From Pisolithus tinctorius (Eukaryota > Basidiomycota > Agaricomycetes > Boletales > Pisolithaceae): 64,000 bases of DNA. Position numbers and translations under genes: made by a program. The notes below the pieces were generated by a model. That model worked only from the letters and a program-made list of their open reading frames with translations. It had not been told where the DNA came from and searched no databases. Location of the stretch: contig JANFAH010000034.1 in assembly GCA_024663395.1 (NCBI GenBank), forward strand, positions 372,001-436,000, given 5' to 3'. Below are positions 42,493 to 53,757 of the stretch, piece after piece (the stretch's first letter is position 1; every line of letters starts with the position of its first letter).

Positions 42493-43411
42493 TGTGAGTC
42501 AAAGTGAGGTTCAGTGGTGGAAACCAACCAAAACCAACACAAAAGACAATGAAAGTGAGTGGTGGTGTGCCTATGCAGTACCTAGATGGTGGAACCTGTT
42601 CTTTGGGAGGGTTTTTGCAAGCTACAACACTCAAAGATGAGTGCTGAGGGTTGGGGGTGCTCCTGACAAAGAAGGAGCAAGAATGCAAGAGGAAGTGATA
42701 GGGTAGACTGCTGTCAGCCTACAGCAGGATGGATGACGACTTAATTCAATGCTCTGAGCTGCACTGAGCTCAGGGAGGACTTGGAGTGAAGTAGATCGAC
42801 GATAGATGATAATAAGCGAAGTAGACGATAGTTAGACCCTTAATAAAGTCTCAACTATTGAAGCTGCTGAATGATTTACTGAGTGATGATAAAATGCGAG
42901 CAAGAGGGGCTCTCTGACTTCTTCTTCTTCTTCTTCAGCTACCTAAGTACAGTGATTTATATACAGTACAGGGGTGTTGCCTATGGAAAACAAGGTGAAA
43001 ACACTTGGTAAGTGATTGGTAACTGATGAGTAAGGAATGTGAGCAGTGGGTAATCATCTTAGAAAGCATTGGTGAGCATTGGTAAAGATAAGTAAGCCAA
43101 AAAAGTGAAGAATCAGTAAGCAAGGTCAAAAGATTGGTAAGTATTGGCAATAGGTGAGTCAAAGACAGTCAGAATGTCAAAGTATGAGTCAAGTCATGTC
43201 AGAAACTGGGAAAGCGCACTGGAATTGCATTAGGGGGAGGCTGTGCATGTCACATCTTGAAGAGATTGCCTCTGGGCCAAAGTGGGATGACAGAGAGGCA
43301 GCACTGATCTGATGCCAATATAGTACATCCAAAAGTGGACAGGGTGAGTCAGATGTCAATAGGAGTCAAGCTTTGGGGGTCTGTGGGGTGACAGGAGCAT
43401 AAGGGATTGCA
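42493..43411 (-). repeat. Family 7 LTR, copy 2
   Basis: On the minus strand TGCAATCCC to GACTCACA, 919 bp, preceded by a run of seven Gs plus AAAG. A short CTT/GAA microsatellite lies at about 42918-42936. Confidence 0.7.
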
Positions 43412-43455
43412 ACTTTCCCCCCCTAACTGTCCTCTCAGTGAAGCAAATAAAAACT

Positions 43456-44052
43456 TCATGAATGAGGCTCTGTTGGAAGAGAGGATGAAGGGGGAGCATC
43501 TTCTGCTGTATCTTGCAATAAGGAGGCAAGATGTGCATCATACTCATCATGGATGTGATCAGGGAGAGTGGAGAACAGTAGATTATACTGTAGCTGTTGC
43601 AATTTTGGAAGAATGATGGATGAGACTGGTATGAAGATGTTGCAGGGAGCAGGGAGGAAGGATCCATATGCTTCTTGGACTGGAGAGACTGAAATGACCA
43701 CAAAAGACCTTTCTAAGTGAATGACAGACCTGAGGCAACCAAAGAACATCCTCCTAGAGGTCATACTGACAAAAAGAATGTGCGGTCCAAGCTGGATGGG
43801 CTGAGAGGGGGCAGACAAGGATGGGATGTACCAGGATACTTCAGGACTGAAGCTAGTAGGAACTCCTGGTAGATATACATAGCCATGGTCCCTAGCAAAG
43901 GGGACAAGTGAAATGATTGATGTGGAGGCAGCCATATCAGAAGAATTAGCAAAATGAGTGTCTTTTGGAAGGAGTGCTGTAGAAATGTGTGGAGTGTGCA
44001 AATCCTTTCCAATTTTGGAAGGTAGGATCGCATGGCTGAGCACTACAAGCAA
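43456..44052 (-). CDS. Conserved unrecognised protein of family 7, copy 2
   Basis: 198 codons from a Met at 44052, with the same frame readable upstream (PIYGIPVFDISPP). The counterpart at 2984-3652 is about 90% identical and also open. Conserved points include ILPSKI.KDL.TPHISTAL, VPFARDHGY.YLPGVP and VSMTSRR.FFGCLRSVI. The tail is acidic and Ser/Pro-rich and the stop precedes the polypurine tract. No known domain recognised. An open frame in two copies, in DNA where other genes are full of stops, suggests recent function or recent spread. Confidence 0.55.
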   Translation of the reverse strand: MLVVLSHAILPSKIGKDLHTPHISTALLPKDTHFANSSDMAASTSIISLVPFARDHGYVYLPGVPTSFSPEVSWYIPSLSAPSQPIQLGPHILFVSMTSRRMFFGCLRSVIHLERSFVVISVSPVQEAYGSFLPAPCNIFIPVSSIILPKLQQLQYNLLFSTLPDHIHDEYDAHLASLLQDTAEDAPPSSSLPTEPHS

Positions 44053-44309
44053 GTGTGGGAACAGTGTCAGTATCTGCAGAATTGGTGGAGATATGTCAAA
44101 AACTGGAATGCCATAGATGGGTGCTTAAGAATTTTCACTGGCACTTAACTTGCTTCCTTCCTTTTTCTTTGGCATTGATGACTTGTTCTTGTGCAAGGGA
44201 TGACTGCCAACATTTCTGGCTGTCCTTCTTCACATGAGGGCTATGGTCTTCATCTCCATTCATCAGCTACATCCATGTCCACCTCACCAAACACCTTTGG
44301 TGTGTGACA

Positions 44310-44815
44310 GCACTCAACAGGAAGGTAAAGCCCCACAGTTCTGGGAACATGGTGTGAAGGTTCAGCAGTCTGATGGTCAACAAGGACCGTGAGATCATCC
44401 ACATGGAGCAAGTTGGGAATCTGGTTCATCAGGGTGGTAACTCATACAGAGGGACCACACCAAGTAAGCTGTTTCAGTTGATGAAAAGACATCTATGAAA
44501 TTTGGTCAGACACATAAACTGTCTAGGCGAGTTAGTGGTAGACGATGATCCTGCAACACCAAGTTACAGGACTGTGACCAGGACACCAAATCCTGGTTGC
44601 TGGAAGGCAACCCCAAGATGCCACCAGCACATCTCCAATAGTTAGCTTCCAGTGTAGAAAAGCAAACTGACCTTTGCACATGACTAGTGAGGGCAATGGG
44701 GAAAGAGACAGAGCAAGTGTGCAACAAACAAAATGAGATTGCAATTGTGGCATGCTATGAATATTGTTCAGGAAATGTACAGAGTAAGAATGGTATTGGA
44801 GAATGATGAAGGAGG
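44310..44815 (-). pseudogene. Upstream part of the family 7 reading frame, decayed
   Basis: Minus-strand blocks such as LHQLKQLTWCGPS, MNQIPNLLHVDDLTVLVDH and RTVGLYLPVECCHTP run into the family 7 ORF across 44309, with stops between (44440, 44486). Their relation to the family 7 element is inferred from frame and strand. Not recognised. Confidence 0.35.
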
Positions 44816-46950
44816 TTACCGACTATTTGAACTGTAACCCCATGGTGCAGTTGGAATAAGGCGGGGAAGAAGGGGCAGACAACCAAAAGTATCAAAGAAT
44901 GACTGTACATAAAATATAGCCAACTTCTTTTCCATTGCCCAGACATGTGACGATGATGCTAATGGCATAATTGGCTCTGCCAAGTCTGAGGGGCATGCTG
45001 GCCATACAGCAAAAAACACCCAGAGCTTCTCTACATACTCCCATTTCGATTGAAAGTCAGACAAGCCAAGGCCTTGATTTTGCTGAGGGAAAGGCTCAGC
45101 ACACATGGTGAGTTCTGAATCACCAGGGAAAATCTGCATAGAGTTCAGAAACAGCACATTCCTGGCAAGGTAAAATTGTACATACCTGCTGGACGTGATT
45201 GAGCCACTCTGAATCCTGATTTGACCACAAGCTAGGCATCATTGCACAGTCAAGAGTGATCAACTCAAACCGGAAGTTGTGTTCATATAAATCCCATAAA
45301 ATCTTGCTGTTCATCATCTGATTGATGGTAGCAAGGTCTGCAAGGAAAATTGAAATATCCCAGAATTGTACATGGCTAGGTATGTTGTGTTGGAGGCTGA
45401 TGAGCTTGGGACCAAAGAGGGTGGCAGATTCATGTAGTTGGTTGCTGGAAAATGTGGATGAAATCTGCTTGGGAATTGTGTTCAGGAAATCCTGCCAGGA
45501 CTGAGGGATAACAGGAGATGCATCTGAGGCAGAAAGACAAGTGATCCAACCCGCTTGAGAGACTAGCCAATTCCTCAGGTACCTCTGCTGGCGATTGGAG
45601 GACTCACCCCTCACAAACAGACTCGGGCTGGGAAAGAAGTAAGCTACCTTGGGCATGTTGGGACTAATCCTTTTTGCAACCTTATTCACATCCTTCAGGG
45701 CAGCATGCCATGTGGACATAGCAGGGGGAATAGCTGGATCGCTGAGGTCTTCCCACAGTTCAGGATTCAGAATGACCAATGGCTTGGCTCCTTTCGAGCC
45801 CACAGGGGGATCTGAGCAAAATGTTAAACACACTGAGACAAAATGAATAGGATACATACATGGCTGATTACATTGTCAAGCCCTGCCCATCCTAACAGCT
45901 CCCATACCTGAACTTGCACCGCTGGAACTTGCAGCATTGGAAGCCGTGGGACCTGTGCTTGTGGGAGTCGAGGCCACACCACTGCTGGTGAGTGGTGGTT
46001 CCAGCCAGGGAGCAACAAACTGCTCAAGCCCAATCACTGGGCCTTGTCGAGTGTGCCTGTGGTGCAATTCACCAGGGTGGTACCAGGCACTGTGCCATTT
46101 CAGCATCTGCCCAACCTCAAAAACCTCAGGATCTGTGACTATGTCATGAGGGTGCATAATCTCGATGGTCTTCAACACTTGCATGTCTGGGGGTACACAA
46201 TCAGGTTTCCAGACCATGCAGACAGGCACATGTATTTTGAAAAGGTGCTGGCAAATGTCGGGGTCTGTCATGAATGCCCCAATCCAGTGATCAAATGAAT
46301 CGATGAAATTGCCCATAGCAGGGTCAAGGTCTGTGTCCAGATATTCTAGCATGCCAAAGATGTCTAGGAGGAGGCATTGACAAAAAGCAACCAATATGAC
46401 TGTGTCTCGAAACATAAATGGGAGTTGCTAGAGAAAATTTTAATTAATGAAATCTGAACCAGAAAAAAATCATACCTTCAGATGCAGGAGACATCACTGA
46501 CATGACCCCAGCCATGAATTGGGTCTCAGAGGATCTTTGTAGTGGGGGTGCTTCTTTAGCCAACCTTGCAAACATTCATCTAGTCAATTATAAACGGTCT
46601 CCATTGACTTCCACTTGTCAGCATGAATCCTGCCAACTTTGAAGGCAGACCCTCTTTCCAGCACAAAATCTTCCACTGACTGGGTAATGTTCCACCATAG
46701 CCACTTCCATGTTGGGTCATCTCCATAGGCCACTTTCCGAGGGACACACAGACTCCATGTGTAGCATTCTGCAAACAACTGTGGCCATTGAAAACAGTCT
46801 ATATGGCCAAACCATCCATCATGTAGGGGTGTGATTGTGTCTCCATTGAAGATGAAGGGTTGGGGAATATAGTCAGCATTCAGCAATGTGATCCAGTGGT
46901 CGTCACACTTTGCTCAGATTTGTGCATTGAATGCACCCCATCTCCCTGAA
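44816..46950 (-). pseudogene. Multi-copy Agaricomycete gene of unknown function (PFMFRDTV family)
   Basis: From about 46950: exon with RWGAFNAQI / NADYIPQPFIFNGDTITP and WKWLWWNITQSVEDFVLE; a decayed part; intron GTATGATTT...TTCTCTAG at about 46479-46431; exon QLPFMFRDTVILVAFCQCLLL ... DPDICQHLFKIHVPVCMVW ... YHPGELHHRHTRQGP; intron GTATGGGAG...TTGCTCAG; exon VGSKGAKPLVILNPELW ... RQQRYLRNWLVSQAGW ... LWDLYEHNFRFELITLD; a 52-bp intron; and a final exon ending KKLAIFYVQSFFDTFGCLP. I recall this domain order from repeat-associated Agaricomycete proteins; function unknown. Several TGA stops mark decay. Confidence 0.65.
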
Positions 46951-48883
46951 AATAATGATAATCAATTTGAGCTGAGTTAGGGACAGTGAGAATGCACCAT
47001 TGCCAGGGCAGTTGCACAATGATAATTCATAAGGGTGAACGCTAGCTACATTCATCCTGGAAACAAAAGAAGTCAGTCAGTACTTACTTAAATTGATGGA
47101 GATGATGACAAGGGGAGAAAAAAATGAATCATGCAGCATTAAAGCCAGTGTAACTGAAATGAAATGAGAATGTTGCCCTTGATAGGCCCCAAGCCTATTG
47201 AGAACTCATGAGGCACCAAACCCCAGAGCACTTGGCAGACAAACACTCCAAACACTTGGCTCCAAGTACAGCATAAGTTGACTGGATGTTAGAAAGAAAG
47301 GTATGAATGAAAGAGAATAAAAACTTACTTTCAAAAAATGTCTTCTTGACAAAGAGGTGACAATGATTGGTGTATTGACTCTGCATGCATATAGACTATG
47401 TTAATGCCTGAATTTCGATGAAGAAATGCCCAAGAAACCGTGAGGATAACTCTTGATAGGCCCCAAGCCTATCAAGAACTCATGGGCACCAAACCCCCAA
47501 GACCTGATGGATGAACGCTCCAAACATTCATAGAAAGAGTGACTGGGCCATCTGGAAAAGTAAGATGGAAAAGATAGAGGGAAACTTACCTTGCACTGAA
47601 TTGGTTTATATGGAGGGGTGTTGGCAACTCGAAGTAGTAGGTAGCACTTACTAGTAGTAGTGAGAAATATTATGGGTACTGCTGTGCATGTGACCTGCAC
47701 CACAAATGAATGTGATGCCTGACTTACAGCATGCTTGAGGAAGACCTTGAGTCTAGGCTCTAAATTGTCAAATAATCAGGTGATTAGATATAAGTTTTGT
47801 GTTCTGTATTTCATTCCCTAATGTTCCAGACTGCCTATTGTAATATTCATGGGAGATGCATTCGTGCATTACAGTAATGACATGTTGATAAGCTACTTAT
47901 AGCAAGTCCTAGTTACAAGTACTAGTGTGCTCTTGCTACTTTGTTAATAGATTTGGCCACTTTTACCAATGTGACTAAAGTTTCAATGAATGACAGAATC
48001 TTAACATGTCATTTCACAATTGCACAATTGTTACATCATCACAGCTGAAACAAACATTCACACCACCCGCAGCTATTACTTAGTGACACTCTTGTCTTCT
48101 GTACGCTGTCCACATGGTATTGGGGGAATGCTTGGTGCATTCCTCTACCATATGTCAGGGGCTTGGTGCCTTCAAGGGCAGTCTTGGTGTCCAGTGGATC
48201 TGATGATCAATTGCACAATGACAGTCAAGACTGACCCTCATCTTTCAGTGACATTAACGAAGGTTTTGTGGGTCAGTGCTTTTGACTTAAGTTATGTGTC
48301 ATTACACTTCGCAGTCTACTGACCCATTTACCAGCACATACTACATGTACTAGGTCCATCATTCTCCCCACCTCTGGCTGCACTCTGTCATTCCACCTGG
48401 CCAGTATATGCCTTCAATAGCAATGCCCTTGTCTCCCCACTCATCTACCCTTGGTACAGATTCAGTGATTGATTGCATAGATGATAGTGCAGTTCTCCCC
48501 TTGCCTTTTAGTCCTGAAGATTCTAGTTAGCAACACATCCATTCATATCTATCCCTGCTGATTGAATATGTGGCATGTTCCTCTACTATGAATTTTCTCC
48601 AGGTTGCCTCATGATCAACCATGCAAAGTTCTAATGCAGGTATGTGGTTAGCTTTTCAGTGAATCTTATCCATTGGTTTCTGCTACTTCCCCCAGGGTAT
48701 TATGAAGAGTTACATCACATCTAAGTGCACGATTTGTCATGGTTGAACTTCCGGTTTTCCTGCAATGGCTTCTGACAAATGGGGAAAGGGAACAAGGTAG
48801 CCTTCTGCTGGAGATCTGCCATCATACTTACAATTCTCTGTGCATTCACTCTCCAGCCTTTCCTTCCCATTCCCTGACCCACC
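46951..48883. other. Divergent region between two gene families, with repeated GGTTTGGTGCC motifs
   Basis: No supported gene. Two similar 80-bp segments (about 47181-47260 and 47455-47530) carry the hairpin GATAGGCCCCAAGCCTAT and GGCACCAAACCCC. Related GGGGCTTGGTGCC lies near 48160. Possible decayed 5' exons of the flanking genes. Confidence 0.4.
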
Positions 48884-49426
48884 ATGTCTGAAATACCTTC
48901 ACCCAGTACTGGATTGGATATAAGCTCTAGCAACCTCAGTACATGTTTTTCTGACTAACTCCTGACAACTAATGCATTTTGGCACAGGTGCTCTAATTAC
49001 TCTGATCAGAAACCTCAAATTGAATGCAGCAGACACTGAAACACTAGCAAGCACTTTGTTACTAAGATCTCATGCTGAAGGTGAGTATGTTCTTAAGTGA
49101 CATTCTGGACTGATCATATTGCAGCCTTCATAGGGTCATCTGGCTTGCAACCCACATACCCCATGGCAGCATTATGCCCATTGAGTCCTGGGGTTTCAGG
49201 ATTGTTGTCCCATGAAGAGTGTACACCTGCCACCTTATCCCCCTCTATCCCCATTTACATGGAATTTCTTGCACTGCCAGTACCAATACATCTAACACCA
49301 CCTAACTCGACTGATCCCTCCACTATTCTTGTCCACAGCCACCCAGATCATGAAGCAAGGGTTCCATATCTAGCAGATGACTGCATGCATACTCCCACCA
49401 GAATTTTTTTTACCATATCCATGTAA
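48884..49426 (+). CDS. Small spliced gene, three exons, unrecognised protein (149 aa)
   Basis: Exon 1 48884-48938 (starts MSEIPSPSTGLDISSSNLS), intron GTACATG...GGCACAG (48939-48987), exon 2 48988-49080 (LITLIRNLKLNAADTETLAS), intron GTGAGTATG...ATTGCAG (49081-49124), exon 3 49125-49426 ending FFTISM. The three exons total 450 bp and stay in frame with no internal stop, which is unusual in this window. The protein has a short helical N-terminus and a Pro/Ser/Thr-rich remainder. It could be an isolated gene or 5' exons of the following family. I do not recognise it. Confidence 0.5.
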
Positions 49427-50326
49427 AGACTAACAGCTATTGTATTATCTGTTGGCAAGTATTTCTCATGGTGGTCTCCAATTAGTTACTACAAAGTATA
49501 AGTCCTCAGGCCATGTATTGTGTATGGCAGCCTGACTGTGAGGCAAGTCACAACTCAGCACTTTCCATCCTTCATAAATTTCTACCATTCAAGTGCTACC
49601 ACTTAGCAGCGGAACACTTGGAGTGGCTCTCTGCTAAATGTCATGGGCTTGGTGCCCTTGACAGCCCCTGAAGGCTTGGAGCCTTCAAGGGTGGTCTTGG
49701 TGTTGATCTGGTGATCAATTGCATGGACGACAATGACCCTCATTGCTCAGTACTGGAGATTCGTTTCAGCAACAACTTTGCCCAAAGGTTGTCATACCTC
49801 TGACATTCGGTCTACATTATTTGCTTGATTTGGCTATTGATTGCATGAAAAGGACTGCATCTATCAGACTCCATTGACCCTGCTCTTGTCAGTGACTGCC
49901 CTTAGGGGCTTGAACAATTCATTTTCCGTCTAGTAAGCCCATACCTTTCTCTATTACTGGATACTGATGAACTCTTGTGGTTTTTCAGTCCTGAGGAAAC
50001 CCACTTTCTGGGTCGTGCAGACAGAATACTACTGTTCTGGATTTCGATTGGAATTCCACCCATATGTTTCCATTTTAATAGGTGTGTCATCCTCACTACA
50101 CATTACAACCACTTCTTTCCTGTGTGCTTTTCCTTCATCCCCCTTATGTCATGTCCTCTTTTCATGGTTTCATATGTCCTTGCTGATGCTATATCCAGAA
50201 CTTTGCATGCTGAGACAACATGTTCTAGATGGATTTTTTTTCCCATGTGGTTTGTCTTGGATTGACATGCTCTGACCTTAAATACTCGCCTTGCCTCCCC
50301 CCATTTCTCAACACCCCCATACAACC
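49427..50326. other. Unassigned region upstream of the next gene
   Basis: No supported gene. Near 49650-49715 the words GGGCTTGGTGCCC and AAGGCTTGGAGCCTT form short hairpins. ORFs around 49970-50275 show no family features. Confidence 0.4.
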
Positions 50327-51215
50327 ATGCCCAGCTCTGCTGATATCCCGGAGTCTTTGAGGGACTCCATTGCCAACTTGAACACTCGTGTTCTTTGCAA
50401 CTGAAGGATTCCATCCTCACAAAATGCCCTGGTTTCCAAATGAGTAAAAAAAGGTGGTGCTGTTGTCTCTAATGATGGAGTGCAACACTCAGAGGTACGT
50501 CTTGTATATTTCTCATCCATTGCTCTAACATCGTTTTCGGCTCACAGCAATCTACTCTGAAGGATATGATTGGCAAACTGAAACTGTGGTGCACAGTCCA
50601 GCCTCCCAAAGGCTGGGAAGAGCACATGTTTGGCCTGAGAGATAGAAGATGCTCCTTGACACCTTGTCCTTCCATTGTGAACACCCCAACACTCCCTTCC
50701 CCTTCCCTGCACCTGGATGACCAAATCCATGATGAGGACTCTGCAATGGAGGAGGTGGAGGAGAATCCCGACAACAACAAAAATGAGGATGACCAGCCTT
50801 CCAGTAATAAGAATGAGGATGATCAGCCATCTGGTAGTGAGAAAGAGGATGACCGGCTGCCCAGTAGCGATGACAACAACAAGGGTTCTGATTACAATGA
50901 GAATGAGAATGACGATGAGGAGATGGAGAGCTCGAGTGACTCCCATGGTAGGTTCTTCCATTTCGTATCCCTCATTCTCTCACGTTTTTTTCAGATAATT
51001 CTCATTTCTTTTGATTTTGGGGTTTGGTGCCACTCTGGTCATGTGATGGTGGGCTTGGTGCCCACTTGTGTTTCAAAGCTTGGTGCTTTGGATACTCATG
51101 ACCATTTCCTGCCACCCATCATTCCCTTGGTTGTTATATAGATAAAGAATTGTTGTGATCCTGTTCTGTTACCATCTATATATGCATCTACCTCATGTTG
51201 ACATTTTGACTCCTA

Positions 51216-51252
<37 letters not shown>

Positions 51253-53757
51253 CACACACTTGCAATGCTCAGACCATTTCTTGTGCCCAGTCCCCGCTTC
51301 CCCTGTCCTTGCCACCTGTGTATGAGTCTGATGACTCCACCCATCCTGTAGGGGATGTTGTCCATCCTTGCCAAGAAGGTGGCCTGATCTATACTAGACT
51401 TCAGAAGAAGGGCAAAGGTAGGGCTATAGATGCCAAGGACATTGATGCTGCAAACCACAGTGACCATGACACCCAACTCCTGAACCTCAAGAAGCTGGGG
51501 AATCTGTCCACAGCAGCATTAGACAAAATACATGCTTTTGCGAAGGACACCAAGACAACAGCAGAAGAACTTGGCTGATGGCACAGGCAGTCTACACATG
51601 ACATACTTGTTGCTGCAGGATTTAGTGTTAAGGCTTCTCATACCAAAATTAATGAGGCCAACCTCTTCTGCTTGTGGTATTGGGCCATGCAGCCCAAACC
51701 AGATGGTGGTATGGCTTTCCTCCCTCTCACATCTACCATTCTAACATCCTGACCAGCTGATTGAAATTCAATCAACAATTTGATTATGAAGGAGTACAAC
51801 ACCCTCATGATAGGCATCTGCAAGGATGACTTTGCAGCAAGGAGGGAAAAGTTAAAAGCTGTCTATGAGTGGAGTGAGAGCTTCTCTGCCATACCAACTA
51901 ACCAATCTGTCAAATCTATTGCAGCTAGAGTGGACAATGCAAAGACACAATTTTCTGGATTGGTATGTGGTTGCAACTGTGCAGCCATTGATTCTCATTG
52001 TTCCACAGGTGGAGGTGTGGTCCAATCTCAAGGATATTGAGATAGTTGGAGTGGTAATGTATGTTGGACAGGACCTTGCAGGACATCAAACTTCTGGCAT
52101 ATTTGGAGGCTCTGAGATGATAAGAAACTTCATCAATGAAAATGGCATCGATGTCCAGTCACTCATGGATAAGTATACTGCAATTTTCAAGTAAGTTTAT
52201 TTCTTGCATGTTTCATTCAACCTCATTGGATTGTTGTAGGTGTCTCAGGAACAGCGACAGTGCAGATGCCAGGGTGGCCAGCACCAGTTCCATTGGAGAT
52301 GTGGGTTCTGTGCTGGAACTATGTTGCCATACAAAGGAGACTCTGAGAGACTGCAACCACAGAGTATTTGGAAGCATGATGAAGGAGAAGATGCTGGCTG
52401 CATTGAGAGATCTGCACAGTAAGTTATTCTTGTGCTGTACATGCATTTATCTTGATCCTTTGCTCAGTCACACGTGGTATTGAAGTTGGCGATCCGCAGA
52501 AAGTTTCCTGGCACTGGCTTCTCAAGTTTTTGTGGAAGAGCCACCTCACTATTGTCAACTGGCCCCACGGTGTATCTCCACTGGGCCCTGGTTTCAAGTA
52601 CAAGAAACTTAAGGCTGGCCCTCTTCATCAACTTCTAGTACCTTACCTTCAGAGAAAACTGGGTCTTTTGTATGATGGGCAAACCAATGATGAGGAAGAA
52701 CAAGATAGTCTGGATGATGTGCTGGAAATTGCGATTAAGTGCTGGAACAAAGGTATTCCCTATTTTATTCATCCAGTTGGATGCTGAAGTTCTGTGTAGA
52801 GGCCATCAATATTTTGGATGCTGACCCTTTGAAGGCTGAGATTGTGCTCATCAAAGCTACTGATGGTACTGTTTTGTGGCAGATCTCAGATGATCCAGAG
52901 TGGCAGAAGTCCCTCAAGGAAATGGATCGCCAGCAGCAAGGCACAGAGGTCCTTTGACAGCCACAACCCCAACCACAGCAACAACTCCCTTTTCCCTCTT
53001 GGAAGCGACCCCATGTGGAGGTGTCAAATCATGATACTATTGGTCCCCAGGTAAGTTCTGCTCTTTACTCAATATCTGGTATCTGCTGACATTCGCAAGG
53101 CTTTACAGTCTGACTGTCAGGCTGTGCCACATGATCAATGCTGGGATGTGTGCCCCATTGTGCAAGATTCATGTCATGACCAGTCCACAATTCCAAGCAA
53201 TGTGCACACTCGAGAGCCTGGCCCATCTGAGCCTCCTGCACCGGCTCCACAATATGGGGTAGGGTTTGGTTCCTATGGTCTGATAACAAGACTAATGAAG
53301 TGTTGTATAGGATCTACATCAGGATAATCTTCCAAGCCATCCTCACATGCGAGAGGCCAGCCTATCCCAGCAGTCTTTTCCCAGATGACAAGTGAGTATC
53401 CAGGTCTCTGACCTTCAGTAACAAGACTAAGGAAAAATTATGTAGGATTCTTGGGGTGACCATATGAACTATCGTGATCCTGGCCCATCTAATATCCCAT
53501 ATCATGTGAGTAATTCAATTTTGCAGAGGTTTCACTGTTGACTTGCATTCTCTCTAGGCATTACCTTCTGGCCACCACAATCAATTTCCTCCATCTCGCC
53601 AAGGATTCCATTGTGTTCCATCTCAAACCAACCATCCTTACTACAACAGTCCATATACTGACAACTACTACCCTCCAACCCAGTAAGGTGAACCTCATTG
53701 GGTTAACAGGGGTAATGCTGCACAATATGAGGATGACTTCACTGAGTATATAAATGA
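50327..53757 (+). pseudogene. Multi-copy Agaricomycete gene of unknown function (GIFGGS / NWP family)
   Basis: ATG at 50327 (MPSSADIPESLRDSIANL), two TGA in exon 1, intron GTACGT...GCTCACAG, then QSTLKDMIGKLKLWCTVQPP and an acidic low-complexity part with three repeated DDQPSS/NKNE motifs. The intron 50949-51216 precedes a poly-Asp run. Later blocks: LKKLGNLSTAALDKIHAF, EANLFCLWYWAMQP, YNTLMIGICKDDFAARREKL, GHQTSGIFGGSEMIRNFI, CHTKETLRDCNHRVFGSMM, WHWLLKFLWKSHLTIVNWP, KYKKLKAGPLHQLLVPYL. A Pro/Tyr/Asn-rich tail with EDDFTEYINEDYY ends at 53757. Introns with GTAAGT donors separate them. I recall the family as repeat-associated; function unknown. Confidence 0.6.
51216..51252 (+). repeat. GAT microsatellite encoding poly-Asp
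   Basis: About 12 GAT units right after the acceptor CTCCTAG, at the start of an exon of the surrounding gene. Confidence 0.9.

Larger units (their letters stand above)
42493..44309 (-). mobile_element. Family 7 LTR element, copy 2 (3' part; upstream extent unknown)
   Basis: Matches 2800-4613 end to end in reverse orientation: LTR 42493-43411, polypurine tract 43412-43430, ORF 44052-43456. The sequence to the right of 44309 continues a related reading frame on the minus strand, so the element probably extends further than copy 1. It is inserted just upstream of the family 4 integrase, in the same orientation as that element, as copy 1 is in family 1. Confidence 0.75.
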
